Below, in pieces: positions 1-8,512 of a stretch of 64,000 bases of DNA. Origin of the DNA: Azospirillum sp. TSH100 (GTDB lineage: Bacteria; Pseudomonadota; Alphaproteobacteria; Azospirillales; Azospirillaceae); assembly GCF_004923295.1 (NCBI RefSeq), contig NZ_CP039634.1, positions 248,001 to 312,000 on the forward strand, written 5' to 3'. The notes beneath the pieces were generated by a model. That model was given only the letters and a program-made list of their open reading frames with translations, was not told the DNA's origin and did not search any database. Numbering within the stretch: position 1 is the first letter of the stretch; the number at the start of each line of letters is the position of its first letter. Made by a program: the position numbers and the translations under genes.

Positions 1-273
1 ATGTGACCGGACACCGGCCATTACAATCGTCTGGCAGCCCCACAATCCCGTGTTATCTTTCGCGGCACCCACACTCCACAGGGAACAGGGGATTGACGCT
101 TGCGTTCCGGCCCAGGCTTACGCCGATGGCGGCATACAACCGATGGGGTGCCATACGCCACAGCCCTTCCCGTTCGGACGATGCGCGCTTATGGTGGGGT
201 GCGCGGATCGGCGTGTGACGCGGTTCCGGCGGAACGGCCCGCTTGTCTTGCGGGTTGGCGGTAGGAAGGCGGG
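1..273. other. Upstream spacer, no gene seen
   Basis: No convincing coding sequence lies before the first kinase gene; the open frames here lack protein-like composition. The last bases contain a purine-rich AGGAAGGCGGG stretch directly before the ATG at 274, which fits a ribosome binding site. A promoter for the signalling genes is probably here, but no clear -35/-10 pair stands out. Confidence 0.5.
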
Positions 274-1926
274 ATGGGCAAGATACTGGTTGTCGACGAC
301 GAGCGGGACGTCCAAACACTGATCATGCAGCGCTTCCGCCGCGCCGTCCGGACCGGCGAACTGGAATTCCTGTTCGCCCATGACGGGCAGGAGGCGCTGG
401 ACACCCTGCGCGCCCGGCCCGACATCGACATGGTCCTGAGCGACATCAACATGCCCGGCATGGATGGGCTGACCCTGCTGGATCATCTGCCGCAGGTGAA
501 TTCCGATATCCGCGCGGTCATGGTCTCGGCCTATGGCGACCTCGGCAACGTGCGCGCGGCGATGAACCGCGGGGCCTTCGACTTCATCATCAAGCCGATC
601 GACTTCGCCGATCTGGAAGCGACCATCCACAAGACGCTGGAAGCCTGCCGCGCCGTGCGCCGCCTGCGCGACGCGCTCCAGGAAACCCGCACGGCGGAGG
701 CGGCGTCGCGTGCCCAGGCCGCCCGCATGCGCCGGGTGCTGGACGGCAGTCCGATCGGTGTCACCATCATCACCGAAGCCGGCGAACTGGTTTACTGCAA
801 CCAGCGCTGCACCGACCTGTTCGGCGCCTCCGCCGACACGCTCCAGCAACGTTGCGCCCCCGCTCTGTTCCGCCATGTGCAGGAACGGCTTCCGGAGCGG
901 GCCTCCGGCCCCGACGCCCTGTCGGTCACCGACGAGATCCACTATCTGCGCGATGATGGGCGGACGGTCTGGATGGCGATGTCCGTCGACCGCACCAGCT
1001 ACGAGAACCAGCCGGTCTTCATCGTCTGGCTCTATGACATCACCGAGCGCAAGGAGCAGGCGGAGGCGTTGCGCCGCGCCAAGGATTCGGCCGAGGAGGC
1101 GCTGGCCGATCTGGAGCGCATGCAGGCCGACCTGATCCGGGCGGAGAAGATGGCGGTGATCGCCCAGTTGATCGCCGCGGTCGCGCACGAGATCAACACA
1201 CCCGTCGGCATCGCGCTGACCGCCGCCACTCATTTGCAGACGGCGTCTGAGGCCATCATCATGACCTTCAATGGCGGCCAGCTGCGCAAGAGCGACTTCC
1301 AGGACTATGTCGGCACCGCCAGCGAGGTGTCCACCCTGCTGGTCGCCAACATCGAGCGCGCCGCCGCCCTGATCCAGAGCCTCAAGCTGGTGACCGAGGG
1401 CAAGGCCAGTTCGCCACGCAGCCGCGTCGGCCTGCGCGACTACCTGTCGGACATCGTGCTGGCGGTGCAGGTCCAGCCGGCCGCCGCCGGGCATGAGCTC
1501 ATGCTGGAATGCCCGGACGGGCTGGCGCTCGACACCTATCCCGGCGCCTTGACCGAGGTGCTGCTGGCCCTGCTGACCAACGCCTTCGCCCACGCTTTCG
1601 AGGCCGAGCCCGCCACCGCAGGTGCCGGCGATCCGCTGGAGGACACCATCCGCCGTCCGGGCAGAGTCACGGTTTCGGTGCGGATGCTGGGCGAGACCCG
1701 GGTGGAGCTGCGCGTTTCGGATGACGGCCGCGGCATTCCCGCCGACATCCAGCCGCGTCTTTTCCAACCCTTCACCACCACCCGCCGCGGTGCCGGCAGC
1801 ATGGGGCTGGGGCTTTATGCCGTGTTCAATCTGGTCACCGGCAAGCTGGGCGGCGAGATCGACATCGACAGCGAACCCGGCCGCGGCACCTGCGTGATCC
1901 TGCGGCTGCCGCTGGACGCCCCCTGA
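274..1926 (+). CDS. Hybrid sensor kinase with N-terminal receiver (REC-PAS-histidine kinase)
   Basis: Cytoplasmic signalling protein of 550 residues with no membrane segment. An N-terminal receiver domain (about 1-120) has acidic residues D8/D9, phospho-acceptor D57 in LSDINMPG, S85 and K107. A PAS domain follows (about 150-262, ending in the PAC-like DITERK), then a short coiled coil and a kinase core with H-box histidine H305 in AAVAHEINTP. An N-box (LTNAFAHAFE) and G-boxes (DDGRGIP, GLGLY) complete the ATPase domain. A receiver before the kinase suggests that phosphorylation by another kinase controls it. It heads a three-gene signalling group with the PAS kinase at 1992 and the regulator at 3710, whose receiver resembles its own. 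The signal is unknown. Confidence 0.9.
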   Translation: MGKILVVDDERDVQTLIMQRFRRAVRTGELEFLFAHDGQEALDTLRARPDIDMVLSDINMPGMDGLTLLDHLPQVNSDIRAVMVSAYGDLGNVRAAMNRGAFDFIIKPIDFADLEATIHKTLEACRAVRRLRDALQETRTAEAASRAQAARMRRVLDGSPIGVTIITEAGELVYCNQRCTDLFGASADTLQQRCAPALFRHVQERLPERASGPDALSVTDEIHYLRDDGRTVWMAMSVDRTSYENQPVFIVWLYDITERKEQAEALRRAKDSAEEALADLERMQADLIRAEKMAVIAQLIAAVAHEINTPVGIALTAATHLQTASEAIIMTFNGGQLRKSDFQDYVGTASEVSTLLVANIERAAALIQSLKLVTEGKASSPRSRVGLRDYLSDIVLAVQVQPAAAGHELMLECPDGLALDTYPGALTEVLLALLTNAFAHAFEAEPATAGAGDPLEDTIRRPGRVTVSVRMLGETRVELRVSDDGRGIPADIQPRLFQPFTTTRRGAGSMGLGLYAVFNLVTGKLGGEIDIDSEPGRGTCVILRLPLDAP

Positions 1927-1991
1927 CCCTTCCGGATCGGTGGGAGAGCCCGGCGGCAGATTTCTACCGACGACATCTTCGGGATCCTGTC

Positions 1992-3713
1992 ATGGACGAC
2001 AAAGCCGACCTGCTGCGCGCGCTGCCTCCGCTGTCGCCCCATTCCCCGGAGGAATCGGTAGCGGCCTCGGTGGAGCGGGCGCAGCTCTACCATGACCAGC
2101 TGGTCGCGGCGATGCCGGGACTGATCGTCCATCGCGGCGGCGCTATCCTCCATTGCAGCGGCACGCTCGCCCGCCTGCTGGGCTATGAATCGGCGTCACA
2201 GGTGATGGGCCTGCCCGACATCATGGCGCTTATCCCGGAAGATGCCCGGCTGGCCGAGCGCACCGCCTATACCCGTTGCCTGGAAGGTCCGACCCGGGCG
2301 CTGGCCCGGCGGATCAAGCGCCACCGGGCCGATACCAGCATCCAATGGTTCGACCAGCTGCTTGAACCGGTGGACTGGGGCGGCGCGCCCGCGGTGATGG
2401 AGATGTTGACACAGATGCGCCCCGAAGCCGCCAATGCCGAGATCCCGCATCAGGGACAATTGCTGCAAGCGGCCATCGACGCCATGCCCAACGGCGTGCT
2501 GATGCTGGACCGCGACCTGCGGCTGGAGGGCGCCAACAGCGAATATTTCCGTCTGTGGGACTATCCCCCCGGCATGTTCCCGCCCGGCACGCCGGTGGCC
2601 GAAACCCTCATTTACAATCATCGGCGCGGAGATTACGGCGACGTCCCCTGCGAGGAGACCGTGGCGGAGCTGTGCACCCGTTTCCTGGTCAAGGGCGTCA
2701 TCAATTCCGAACGCCAGGTGCCGTCGAACGGCCGCATCCTGGACATCCGCACCGCACCGCGCGCCGACGGCGGTTACGTCATCACCCAGCACGACATCAC
2801 CGACCGCAAGCGCATCGAGGACGAGCTTCGGAAGGCCAAGGAGCGGGCCGAAGCGATCCTGAAGGAGCTGCGCGAGACCCAGCAACAGCTGATCGTGCAG
2901 GAAAAGATGGCGTCGCTGGGCCAGCTCACCGCCGGCATCGCCCACGAGCTGAAGAACCCGCTGAATTTCGTCAACAACTTCGCCGAATTGTCCGGGGAGC
3001 TGCTGGACGAGCTGCTGGAACTGCTGGGTCCGCTAAGCGGCCACCTGGACGATGCGACCCGCGCCGACGTGGACGAACTGGTCGACAGCCTGCAAAGCAA
3101 CCTGCGCAAGATCGCCGATCATGGCCGCCGCGCCGACAACATCGTCAAGAGCATGCTGGCCCATTCTCGCGGCGGCGGCGGTGAATGGCAGATGACCGAC
3201 CTGAACGCGCTGGTGGAAGAGGCGCTGGCCCTCTCCTACCACGCTGTGCGTGCCCAGGACCGCAGCTTCAACGCGACGCTGGAGCGCCGACTCGACCCGG
3301 CGGTGGGCGAGGTGAAGCTGGTGCCACAGGACATCTCGCGCGTGCTGGTCAATCTGTTCACCAACAGCTTCTACGCCATCCGCAAGCGCCAATTGACCTG
3401 CGGTAACTCCACCTATGGTCCGACGCTGGAAATTGCAACCGAGGCGAGAGGCCCGGACGTCTCCATAAGAATACGCGACAATGGTGTCGGCATGTCACCC
3501 GCAGTGATCGAGAAGCTTTTCACGCCCTTTTTCACCACAAAGCCCACCGGGGAAGGAACCGGGTTAGGCCTTTCACTCAGCTACGACATCGTGGTACATC
3601 AACACAGAGGTCGTTTCGACGTATCCAGCATCGAAAACGACCATGCCGAGTTTACCATCACGCTGCCACGGACCGTGACGGCCATGTCGCTAGGGGAGCG
3701 CCGAAAGACATGA
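1992..3713 (+). CDS. PAS-domain sensor histidine kinase
   Basis: Soluble kinase of 573 residues. A first PAS-like region lies at about 30-145 and a second (PAS_7-like, PNGVLMLDRDLRLEGAN onward) at about 160-272. A coiled coil leads into the dimerisation domain with H318 in TAGIAHELKNPL. The ATPase domain has the N-box NLFTNSFYAI, DNGVGM and GEGTGLGLSLSYDIV. No transmembrane helix is visible, so an intracellular cue such as redox state or a small ligand is likely. It starts 65 bases after the hybrid kinase and overlaps the response regulator by four bases (ATGA), so the kinase and regulator are probably a cognate, translationally coupled pair. Confidence 0.92.
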   Translation: MDDKADLLRALPPLSPHSPEESVAASVERAQLYHDQLVAAMPGLIVHRGGAILHCSGTLARLLGYESASQVMGLPDIMALIPEDARLAERTAYTRCLEGPTRALARRIKRHRADTSIQWFDQLLEPVDWGGAPAVMEMLTQMRPEAANAEIPHQGQLLQAAIDAMPNGVLMLDRDLRLEGANSEYFRLWDYPPGMFPPGTPVAETLIYNHRRGDYGDVPCEETVAELCTRFLVKGVINSERQVPSNGRILDIRTAPRADGGYVITQHDITDRKRIEDELRKAKERAEAILKELRETQQQLIVQEKMASLGQLTAGIAHELKNPLNFVNNFAELSGELLDELLELLGPLSGHLDDATRADVDELVDSLQSNLRKIADHGRRADNIVKSMLAHSRGGGGEWQMTDLNALVEEALALSYHAVRAQDRSFNATLERRLDPAVGEVKLVPQDISRVLVNLFTNSFYAIRKRQLTCGNSTYGPTLEIATEARGPDVSIRIRDNGVGMSPAVIEKLFTPFFTTKPTGEGTGLGLSLSYDIVVHQHRGRFDVSSIENDHAEFTITLPRTVTAMSLGERRKT

Positions 3714-4105
3714 CCCTGGGAATCCTCGTTGTCGACGACGAACCGGATATCGAGGATCTGTTCCGCCAGCGCTTTCGCGCAGAGTTGCGCCGCGGTGAAC
3801 TGGCGCTTCACTTTGCTTCCTCTGGTGAAGAAGCTCTCGAAAGCTTGAACACAGGTCTGCAACCGGAAGCTGTTCTTGTCCTGAGCGATATCAATATGCC
3901 TGGGATGAGTGGCCTTGACTTCCTGAGGCGCCTTCGCGCCGAAGCCCCGCATGTGCCGGTCATCATGGTGACCGCCTACGGCGACTCCGAGAACCGCCGC
4001 CGCGCCCTGGACATCGGTGCGACCGAGCTGGTGACCAAGCCGGTCGATTTCGTCGCCCTGAAGAAGCTGGTTCAGAGCGTCATCCTCCAGAAGACGGCGG
4101 CTTAA
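3710..4105 (+). CDS. Single-domain response regulator
   Basis: A stand-alone receiver of 131 residues without an output domain. Visible are the acidic cluster VVDDEPD, phospho-acceptor D60 in VLSDINMPGMSG, T88 and K110 in the KP motif. Its start overlaps the stop of the upstream PAS kinase (ATGA), so that kinase is the likely phosphodonor. The receiver is closely related to the one on the hybrid kinase at 274 (shared QRFR, RGEL and LSDINMPGM stretches), which suggests a duplication and possibly a relay among the three proteins. The gene converges on the ThiF-type gene of the RiPP cluster about 70 bases downstream. Confidence 0.9.
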   Translation: MTLGILVVDDEPDIEDLFRQRFRAELRRGELALHFASSGEEALESLNTGLQPEAVLVLSDINMPGMSGLDFLRRLRAEAPHVPVIMVTAYGDSENRRRALDIGATELVTKPVDFVALKKLVQSVILQKTAA

Positions 4106-4175
4106 CCCGCCCCCTCGCCTTTCGCCAACCATCGGTCGGCCCGACGGCGGAACAGGGGACGCGCCGCCGTCTCCG

Positions 4176-5333
4176 TCACCCCGCACAGACCGCCGCGATG
4201 TCGGTCAGCTCCGGACGGGCACCGGCGGAGCAGGACGGGCAGTCCGGATCGACCGGAACCGCGATCTCGTTGAACTCGCCACGCAGGCCATCATAGAGCA
4301 GCAGCCGGCCGGCCAACGGTTCGCCGAGGCCGAGCAGCAGTTTGATCGTCTCCGCCGCCATGATGGTGCCGATCACCCCGGGCAAAACCCCCAGCACGCC
4401 GGCCTCGGCGCAGGACGGGGCGTATTCGGCCGGCGGCGGCTCCGGGAACAGGCAGCGGTAGCAGGGATGCACCCCCGGCGTAGCGCCGCCGAACACCGAC
4501 ACCTGCCCTTCAAAGCGGAAGATGGCGCCATAGACGTTCGGCACGCCCAGCCGCAGACAGGCATCATTGACCAGATAGCGCGTCGGCAGATTGTCCGATC
4601 CGTCGACCACGACGTCGTGCCCGGCCAGCAAATCCAGCACATTGGCGGCCTCCAGCCGCGTATCGTGCGACACCACCTCGATGGTCGGGTTGAGGTCGAG
4701 CAGGGCGGCCCGGCCGCTCTCCACCTTGCGCTGGCCCAGCCGGCTTTCGGCATGCAGGATCTGGCGCTGAAGGTTGCTGCGCTCCACCCGGTCATCGTCG
4801 ATCAGGGTCAGGCGCCCCACCCCGGCGGCCGCGAGATAGAGCGCGATCGGCGAACCAAGCCCGCCGGCCCCGATCAGGGCGACCCGGCTGCGCAGAAGCC
4901 TGTGCTGGCCGGCCTCCCCCACCTCCGGCATGGTCAGATGGCGGCGGTAGCGCTCGCGCTGGGCGGCATCGAGCTGCGGCGGTACCTCCACCGGCAGTCC
5001 GGCGGCCTTCCAGGCGGAAAAGCCGCCGGCGACCGACCGCACGTCGCCATAGCCCAGCCGCAGCAGATCCTCCGCCGCGAACAGCGAGCGGGTGCCGCCG
5101 GCGCACATCAACAGGAGGGGGCGCGCCGGGTCAGGCGCCTTCTCCTCGATCCGCAATTCCAGAAAACCGCGCGGCAGGCGCAGCGCCCCCGCCGGGCTTC
5201 CGGTCGCCGTCTCCTCGTCCTCGCGGACATCAACCAGCAGGGCACCGTTCCGTTGCAGGGCCAGCGCATCGGCGGCGGCGACTTCCGGAATGCGGGCACG
5301 CAGGTCGGCAAGGCGCCGGTCCTTCAGGCTCAT
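4176..5333 (-). CDS. Rhodanese-ThiF/MoeB fusion, sulfur-carrier activating enzyme of the RiPP cluster
   Basis: E1-like adenylyltransferase of 385 residues with an N-terminal rhodanese domain. The rhodanese part (about 1-120) has the persulfide-type cysteine C77 in CAGGTRS. The ThiF/MoeB part has the nucleotide loop GAGGLGS (155-161), zinc-ligand pairs CYRC (291/294) and CPSC (365/368), and the conserved cysteine C308. It should adenylate the C-terminal glycine of a ubiquitin-like carrier and load sulfur on it. The rhodanese is at the N-terminus, whereas MOCS3-type proteins carry it at the C-terminus. The start at 5333 is chosen over 5366 because TTGAGGAG precedes it and it clears the carrier gene by 13 bases. 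Last gene of the cluster. Confidence 0.88.
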   Translation of the reverse strand: MSLKDRRLADLRARIPEVAAADALALQRNGALLVDVREDEETATGSPAGALRLPRGFLELRIEEKAPDPARPLLLMCAGGTRSLFAAEDLLRLGYGDVRSVAGGFSAWKAAGLPVEVPPQLDAAQRERYRRHLTMPEVGEAGQHRLLRSRVALIGAGGLGSPIALYLAAAGVGRLTLIDDDRVERSNLQRQILHAESRLGQRKVESGRAALLDLNPTIEVVSHDTRLEAANVLDLLAGHDVVVDGSDNLPTRYLVNDACLRLGVPNVYGAIFRFEGQVSVFGGATPGVHPCYRCLFPEPPPAEYAPSCAEAGVLGVLPGVIGTIMAAETIKLLLGLGEPLAGRLLLYDGLRGEFNEIAVPVDPDCPSCSAGARPELTDIAAVCAG

Positions 5334-5346
5334 GACACGAAGCTCC

Positions 5347-5631
5347 TCAACCGCCCGCCAGGGCAACCATCAGGGTCAGGGTGGCGCCGGCCGGCAAGGC
5401 CGCCTCCAGCCCGCCCAGCCGCCGCACATCGTCGCGGCCGAGATAGACATTCACGAAACGGCGCAGGTCGCCTTCCGCGGTGAACAGCCGGTCGCGGAAG
5501 GCATCCTGTCCGGCGGTCAACGCCGACAGCGCCTCGCGCACGGTAGCGCCGGGCACCGTCACCTGATCGCGCCCGCCGACGAAGCCACGCAGCGGGGTCG
5601 GCACGCGGATGGTCACCTCTGCGTTGGTCAC
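5347..5631 (-). CDS. ThiS/MoaD/CysO-like sulfur carrier ending in GG
   Basis: A 94-residue beta-grasp protein ending in VALAGG, the di-glycine tail that ThiF-type enzymes adenylate and convert to a thiocarboxylate. The stretch FVNVYLGRDDVRRLGGL followed by an acidic/hydrophobic strand is typical of MoaD and CysO. The start is a GTG at 5631 whose GTGA overlaps the TGA stop of the TfuA gene, indicating translational coupling. It sits between the TfuA and ThiF-rhodanese genes, so its likely job is to deliver sulfur to the YcaO/TfuA reaction rather than to thiamine or molybdopterin synthesis; no other gene of those pathways is nearby. Confidence 0.87.
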   Translation of the reverse strand: MTNAEVTIRVPTPLRGFVGGRDQVTVPGATVREALSALTAGQDAFRDRLFTAEGDLRRFVNVYLGRDDVRRLGGLEAALPAGATLTLMVALAGG

Positions 5632-7055
5632 GTCTGCATCTCCATTTCCGACACGGGGCCGTCCTGCACCGCCGGCTCCGACACCGACAGGGGAGCCAGC
5701 GCCTCTTCCGCCTCCGCCGCGAGCTGGCGGAACAGGTCACGCACCTGCTTGGCCCGCATCAGGTCGATTCGCAGGTCCAGCAGGTCCTTGAAGCCATATT
5801 CATACGACCAGACGTCGGCGGACGCATCAACCCGGCAGTCGGTGAGGGCGACATGCTCGGCCAGCAGCTGTTCGACAGACTCCTTCGGCTGCCGGCTGGG
5901 ATCGCCGAAATGCAGCTCCATCACCCGATCGATCAGCGCCGCCTCCTCGGCGGTGAATTCATAGAGTCCGCGCAGGCGCAGTTCGTTCAGCACCGGCTTG
6001 GTCGTGCGCGCCAGGAAACGGCGCGGGATCAGCCAAAGCCGCATCGCCCGTTCGATGGCCAATTCGGTCATCAACTCCGAGAATTCGGGGTCGGTCAGAT
6101 CATTGCGGCGGCACCAGTCGGCCAGCGCCTCCGGCCCTTTCAGGCCGCGCATCGCGCAGAACCGCTGGGTTTCCGTGCGTACCGCGGCCTCGTCCACGGT
6201 GACGCCCATCACTTCGGCAAACTGGCGGATCAGCAGGCGGCCGAGTGCGGCGTTGTTGATCTCGGCGAAGTCCGGCCGGTGCAGGGCGGCATGCGACGCG
6301 ATCTCCGACAACGGCACGCTGTTGCCGCCGTGGCTGACACGGCGGTCGCGCTCGTACAGGACATCGAAATAGTGGGAGGCGTTGAAGTCGAACGGCGCCG
6401 GCCGCGGTGGCATGATGAGGCTGGCGAGATGGACCAGCAGCGCCTCGGCATCGCGGCGCTTCTGGTCGACGGCACCGGTCTCCAGGAAGCGTTCCAACCG
6501 CTCCGTCTCCTCCCGGCTTAGTCCGGATTCGGCGAAGATGCGGTCGCGGGTGCGTTCGGTGAAATACAGGCCCTTGGCTGAGGCGACCACCCGGTCGTGC
6601 GTCGCCACATCGACCGCGCCGGCGGCCAGCGCCGCAGCCATGCTGGCACGCAGGTTCACCAGCGGCTCAGACAGCGGAAACCAGCCGTCCTCCGGCCCGG
6701 CATGGGCCAGCGCCACCTCGTCGTCGCCAGTCAGCCGGCCCTCGACATAGCCGCGCGCCACCTCGCCGACCGGGATCATGCCGAAGGGATGACATTCGGC
6801 CGCCCGCAGGGCGCCCATGCTGGACGCGCCATAGACCGCGATGCCCTTGTGCAGGGCATAGAGGATTTCCTTGTGCCAGACCGACAGCGACTGGCCGAAC
6901 ACCCCATCGACGAGGGCGATGACGTCCGGCCGGTGGATGGTCATGGCGCTGATGACGTCGGCCTGCGCGGCCGGCGGCAGATAGACCGCGCCGGGCAGGA
7001 TTCTGCGGGCATCCTCCACCGGCATGGTGGGTCCAAGGAACACACAGATCTTCAT
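5628..7055 (-). CDS. tfuA: TfuA-like protein, YcaO partner
   Basis: 475 residues. The N-terminal TfuA domain shows VFLGPT, GVFGQ (51-55) and GASSMGALRAAE (76-87), all conserved in TfuA proteins. The remaining ~300 residues are a mostly helical extension of unknown role. In studied systems TfuA works with YcaO in backbone thioamidation, probably by delivering or activating sulfur. The start at 7055 overlaps the stop of the YcaO gene by four bases (ATGA), and the stop overlaps the sulfur-carrier start, so the three proteins are probably made together. The frame stays open upstream to 7481 but only as an out-of-frame shadow of YcaO. Confidence 0.92.
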   Translation of the reverse strand: MKICVFLGPTMPVEDARRILPGAVYLPPAAQADVISAMTIHRPDVIALVDGVFGQSLSVWHKEILYALHKGIAVYGASSMGALRAAECHPFGMIPVGEVARGYVEGRLTGDDEVALAHAGPEDGWFPLSEPLVNLRASMAAALAAGAVDVATHDRVVASAKGLYFTERTRDRIFAESGLSREETERLERFLETGAVDQKRRDAEALLVHLASLIMPPRPAPFDFNASHYFDVLYERDRRVSHGGNSVPLSEIASHAALHRPDFAEINNAALGRLLIRQFAEVMGVTVDEAAVRTETQRFCAMRGLKGPEALADWCRRNDLTDPEFSELMTELAIERAMRLWLIPRRFLARTTKPVLNELRLRGLYEFTAEEAALIDRVMELHFGDPSRQPKESVEQLLAEHVALTDCRVDASADVWSYEYGFKDLLDLRIDLMRAKQVRDLFRQLAAEAEEALAPLSVSEPAVQDGPVSEMEMQT

Positions 7056-8383
7056 GCGACCGTTCCCATCTGGCCTGCCTGCGCCCCGACCTGTGCCGCA
7101 TGCGTCTGCAAGGCTTCGGCGAAGGCCAGCGGCCGGGCTCCCGGAGTGTAGAAGTCGAACTGGTAGCCTTCCAGCCCCGGCACCAGCACCCGCACCACCG
7201 GAATGCCGATTTCCGGCAATGTCAGGTCGAAAACGAGCGCCTGCTCGATTCCGGCGCGACGCAACACGGTCAGCAGAACGGTGATGTCGCCTTCGAAGGT
7301 CGGCGTGGCATGGTTCAGGTGGCGACGGCCGTCGGTGGTGACCGGTGTGGCCTCCAGCGCCGCGATTTCGGCACTGCCGTCGGAATTCTGGTTGCGCACC
7401 ATGTCGCGGCGGAAGAAGTCGTCGCGCGAACCGGCGATCAGGACCAGTCGGGATTGCACCGCCTCGGTCAGGGCACGGCACATGGCGACCGCCGGCTCCA
7501 GATGGCTGCCATAGCCGCGGTTCATCCCGGTCTTGCGTATCTCGCGGTCATAGACGATCGCCATGTAGCTCGGCACGCCCATGTCCGTGGTGACGTCGAA
7601 CAGCAGCGGACGGATGCCCGCGAGGTCGAAGCGGTGCAGCAGATCGCGCACGGTCGGCGCATCGATGCTGTCCAGATCGACCCGTGGCGTCGGCCAGCTG
7701 AAGCGTTCGCCGACATAGCGCCAGCAGGCGACGGAATCGCGCTCGATCACCTCATACAGGCCGGCGGCGACCGCCTCCAGGATGTGGTTGCCGCTGGCCA
7801 GCCCATTGGTGCCCATGGCGTAGAAGCTGCGGGCACCCGGCTTGGTGCCCGGCGGCATGCTGTGGAGCCCGACCGCGGTCCAGGGTGCCGCAACCGGACG
7901 GCCACCGATCAGATCCCAGCCCCAGGTCCAGATCTCCGGCCGGTCCGGACGGAAGGAACCATGCTTTGTGCCCGGCAGCCGGTCCAGCGGAATGCGCCCG
8001 TCGGCCGGAAGCTCGTTCCAGGCCGCTTCGACATGGGGTAGCCGCAGATGCTCGGCATGGTGGAATTCGATCGCCTCCATCGCGGCGGAGACGGTGGCGG
8101 CGGCGAGGCTGAACCCCTTGCCGGCGCTGCCCGACAAGGTCGGACTGTTGGGCCTGTGACCGATGACCGTGTGGATGCCAAGCCGGTCCAGCCCGGTCAC
8201 ATCGGCCAGCCGCGTGATGCCGCAGCGGGCGAAATGGGGCGATATGCGTGCCAACGTCTCTTCCGGCGTCGCCGTGCGGTGGGTGCCGATGAAGAAGCGC
8301 TTGGCGGCGCGGTGGACGGTGTCGCCCAGACGAATGCCGGGAAACTCCGGATAGACGGTATCGGGCGATGCGCTGTCAGCCAT
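7052..8383 (-). CDS. YcaO-domain peptide-modifying enzyme
   Basis: 443 residues with the ATP-grasping core of YcaO enzymes: SAGKGF (86-91) followed by the E103/E106 helix, NGLASGN (193-199) with EVIERD (211-216), and the later EPAVAMCRALTEAVQSR helix. YcaO proteins phosphorylate backbone amide oxygens, leading to azolines, amidines or, with TfuA and a sulfur source, thioamides. No dehydrogenase or E1-type ocin-ThiF partner for azole formation is present, and neither precursor has cysteine, so thioamidation is the best guess. It lies 129 bases downstream of the long precursor, with a strong hairpin between them, and is coupled to TfuA by an ATGA overlap. Confidence 0.93.
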   Translation of the reverse strand: MADSASPDTVYPEFPGIRLGDTVHRAAKRFFIGTHRTATPEETLARISPHFARCGITRLADVTGLDRLGIHTVIGHRPNSPTLSGSAGKGFSLAAATVSAAMEAIEFHHAEHLRLPHVEAAWNELPADGRIPLDRLPGTKHGSFRPDRPEIWTWGWDLIGGRPVAAPWTAVGLHSMPPGTKPGARSFYAMGTNGLASGNHILEAVAAGLYEVIERDSVACWRYVGERFSWPTPRVDLDSIDAPTVRDLLHRFDLAGIRPLLFDVTTDMGVPSYMAIVYDREIRKTGMNRGYGSHLEPAVAMCRALTEAVQSRLVLIAGSRDDFFRRDMVRNQNSDGSAEIAALEATPVTTDGRRHLNHATPTFEGDITVLLTVLRRAGIEQALVFDLTLPEIGIPVVRVLVPGLEGYQFDFYTPGARPLAFAEALQTHAAQVGAQAGQMGTVA

Positions 8384-8469
8384 GGGATGGGTCAGGACTT
8401 ACGGCTCCGGCCGGTTCGGGTGGATGTGGGCCTCCGCCCTGCGAGGTGCGGGAAGAAGGTCGGTGACCG

Positions 8470-8501
8470 GAGTCGGCCTCTCCCGAGGGAAAGGCCGGCT
8501 C
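8470..8501 (-). terminator. Hairpin between long precursor and YcaO gene
   Basis: The arms 8470-8479 and 8492-8501 pair over 10 positions with one G-T type mismatch, and TCCC/GGGA pairs extend the stem inward. On the transcribed minus strand there is no long T-run after it. It may act as a partial terminator or RNA processing/stability barrier giving more precursor mRNA than enzyme mRNA. Its effect is inferred from position and stem strength only. Confidence 0.45.
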
Positions 8502-8512
8502 CGGTCCTCCGA

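Noticed and set aside
118..1767. 549-residue minus-strand frame opposite the hybrid kinase
   Set aside because: The plus-strand frame has clear REC, PAS and kinase motifs; the minus frame is a GC-rich shadow rich in His, Gln and Arg.
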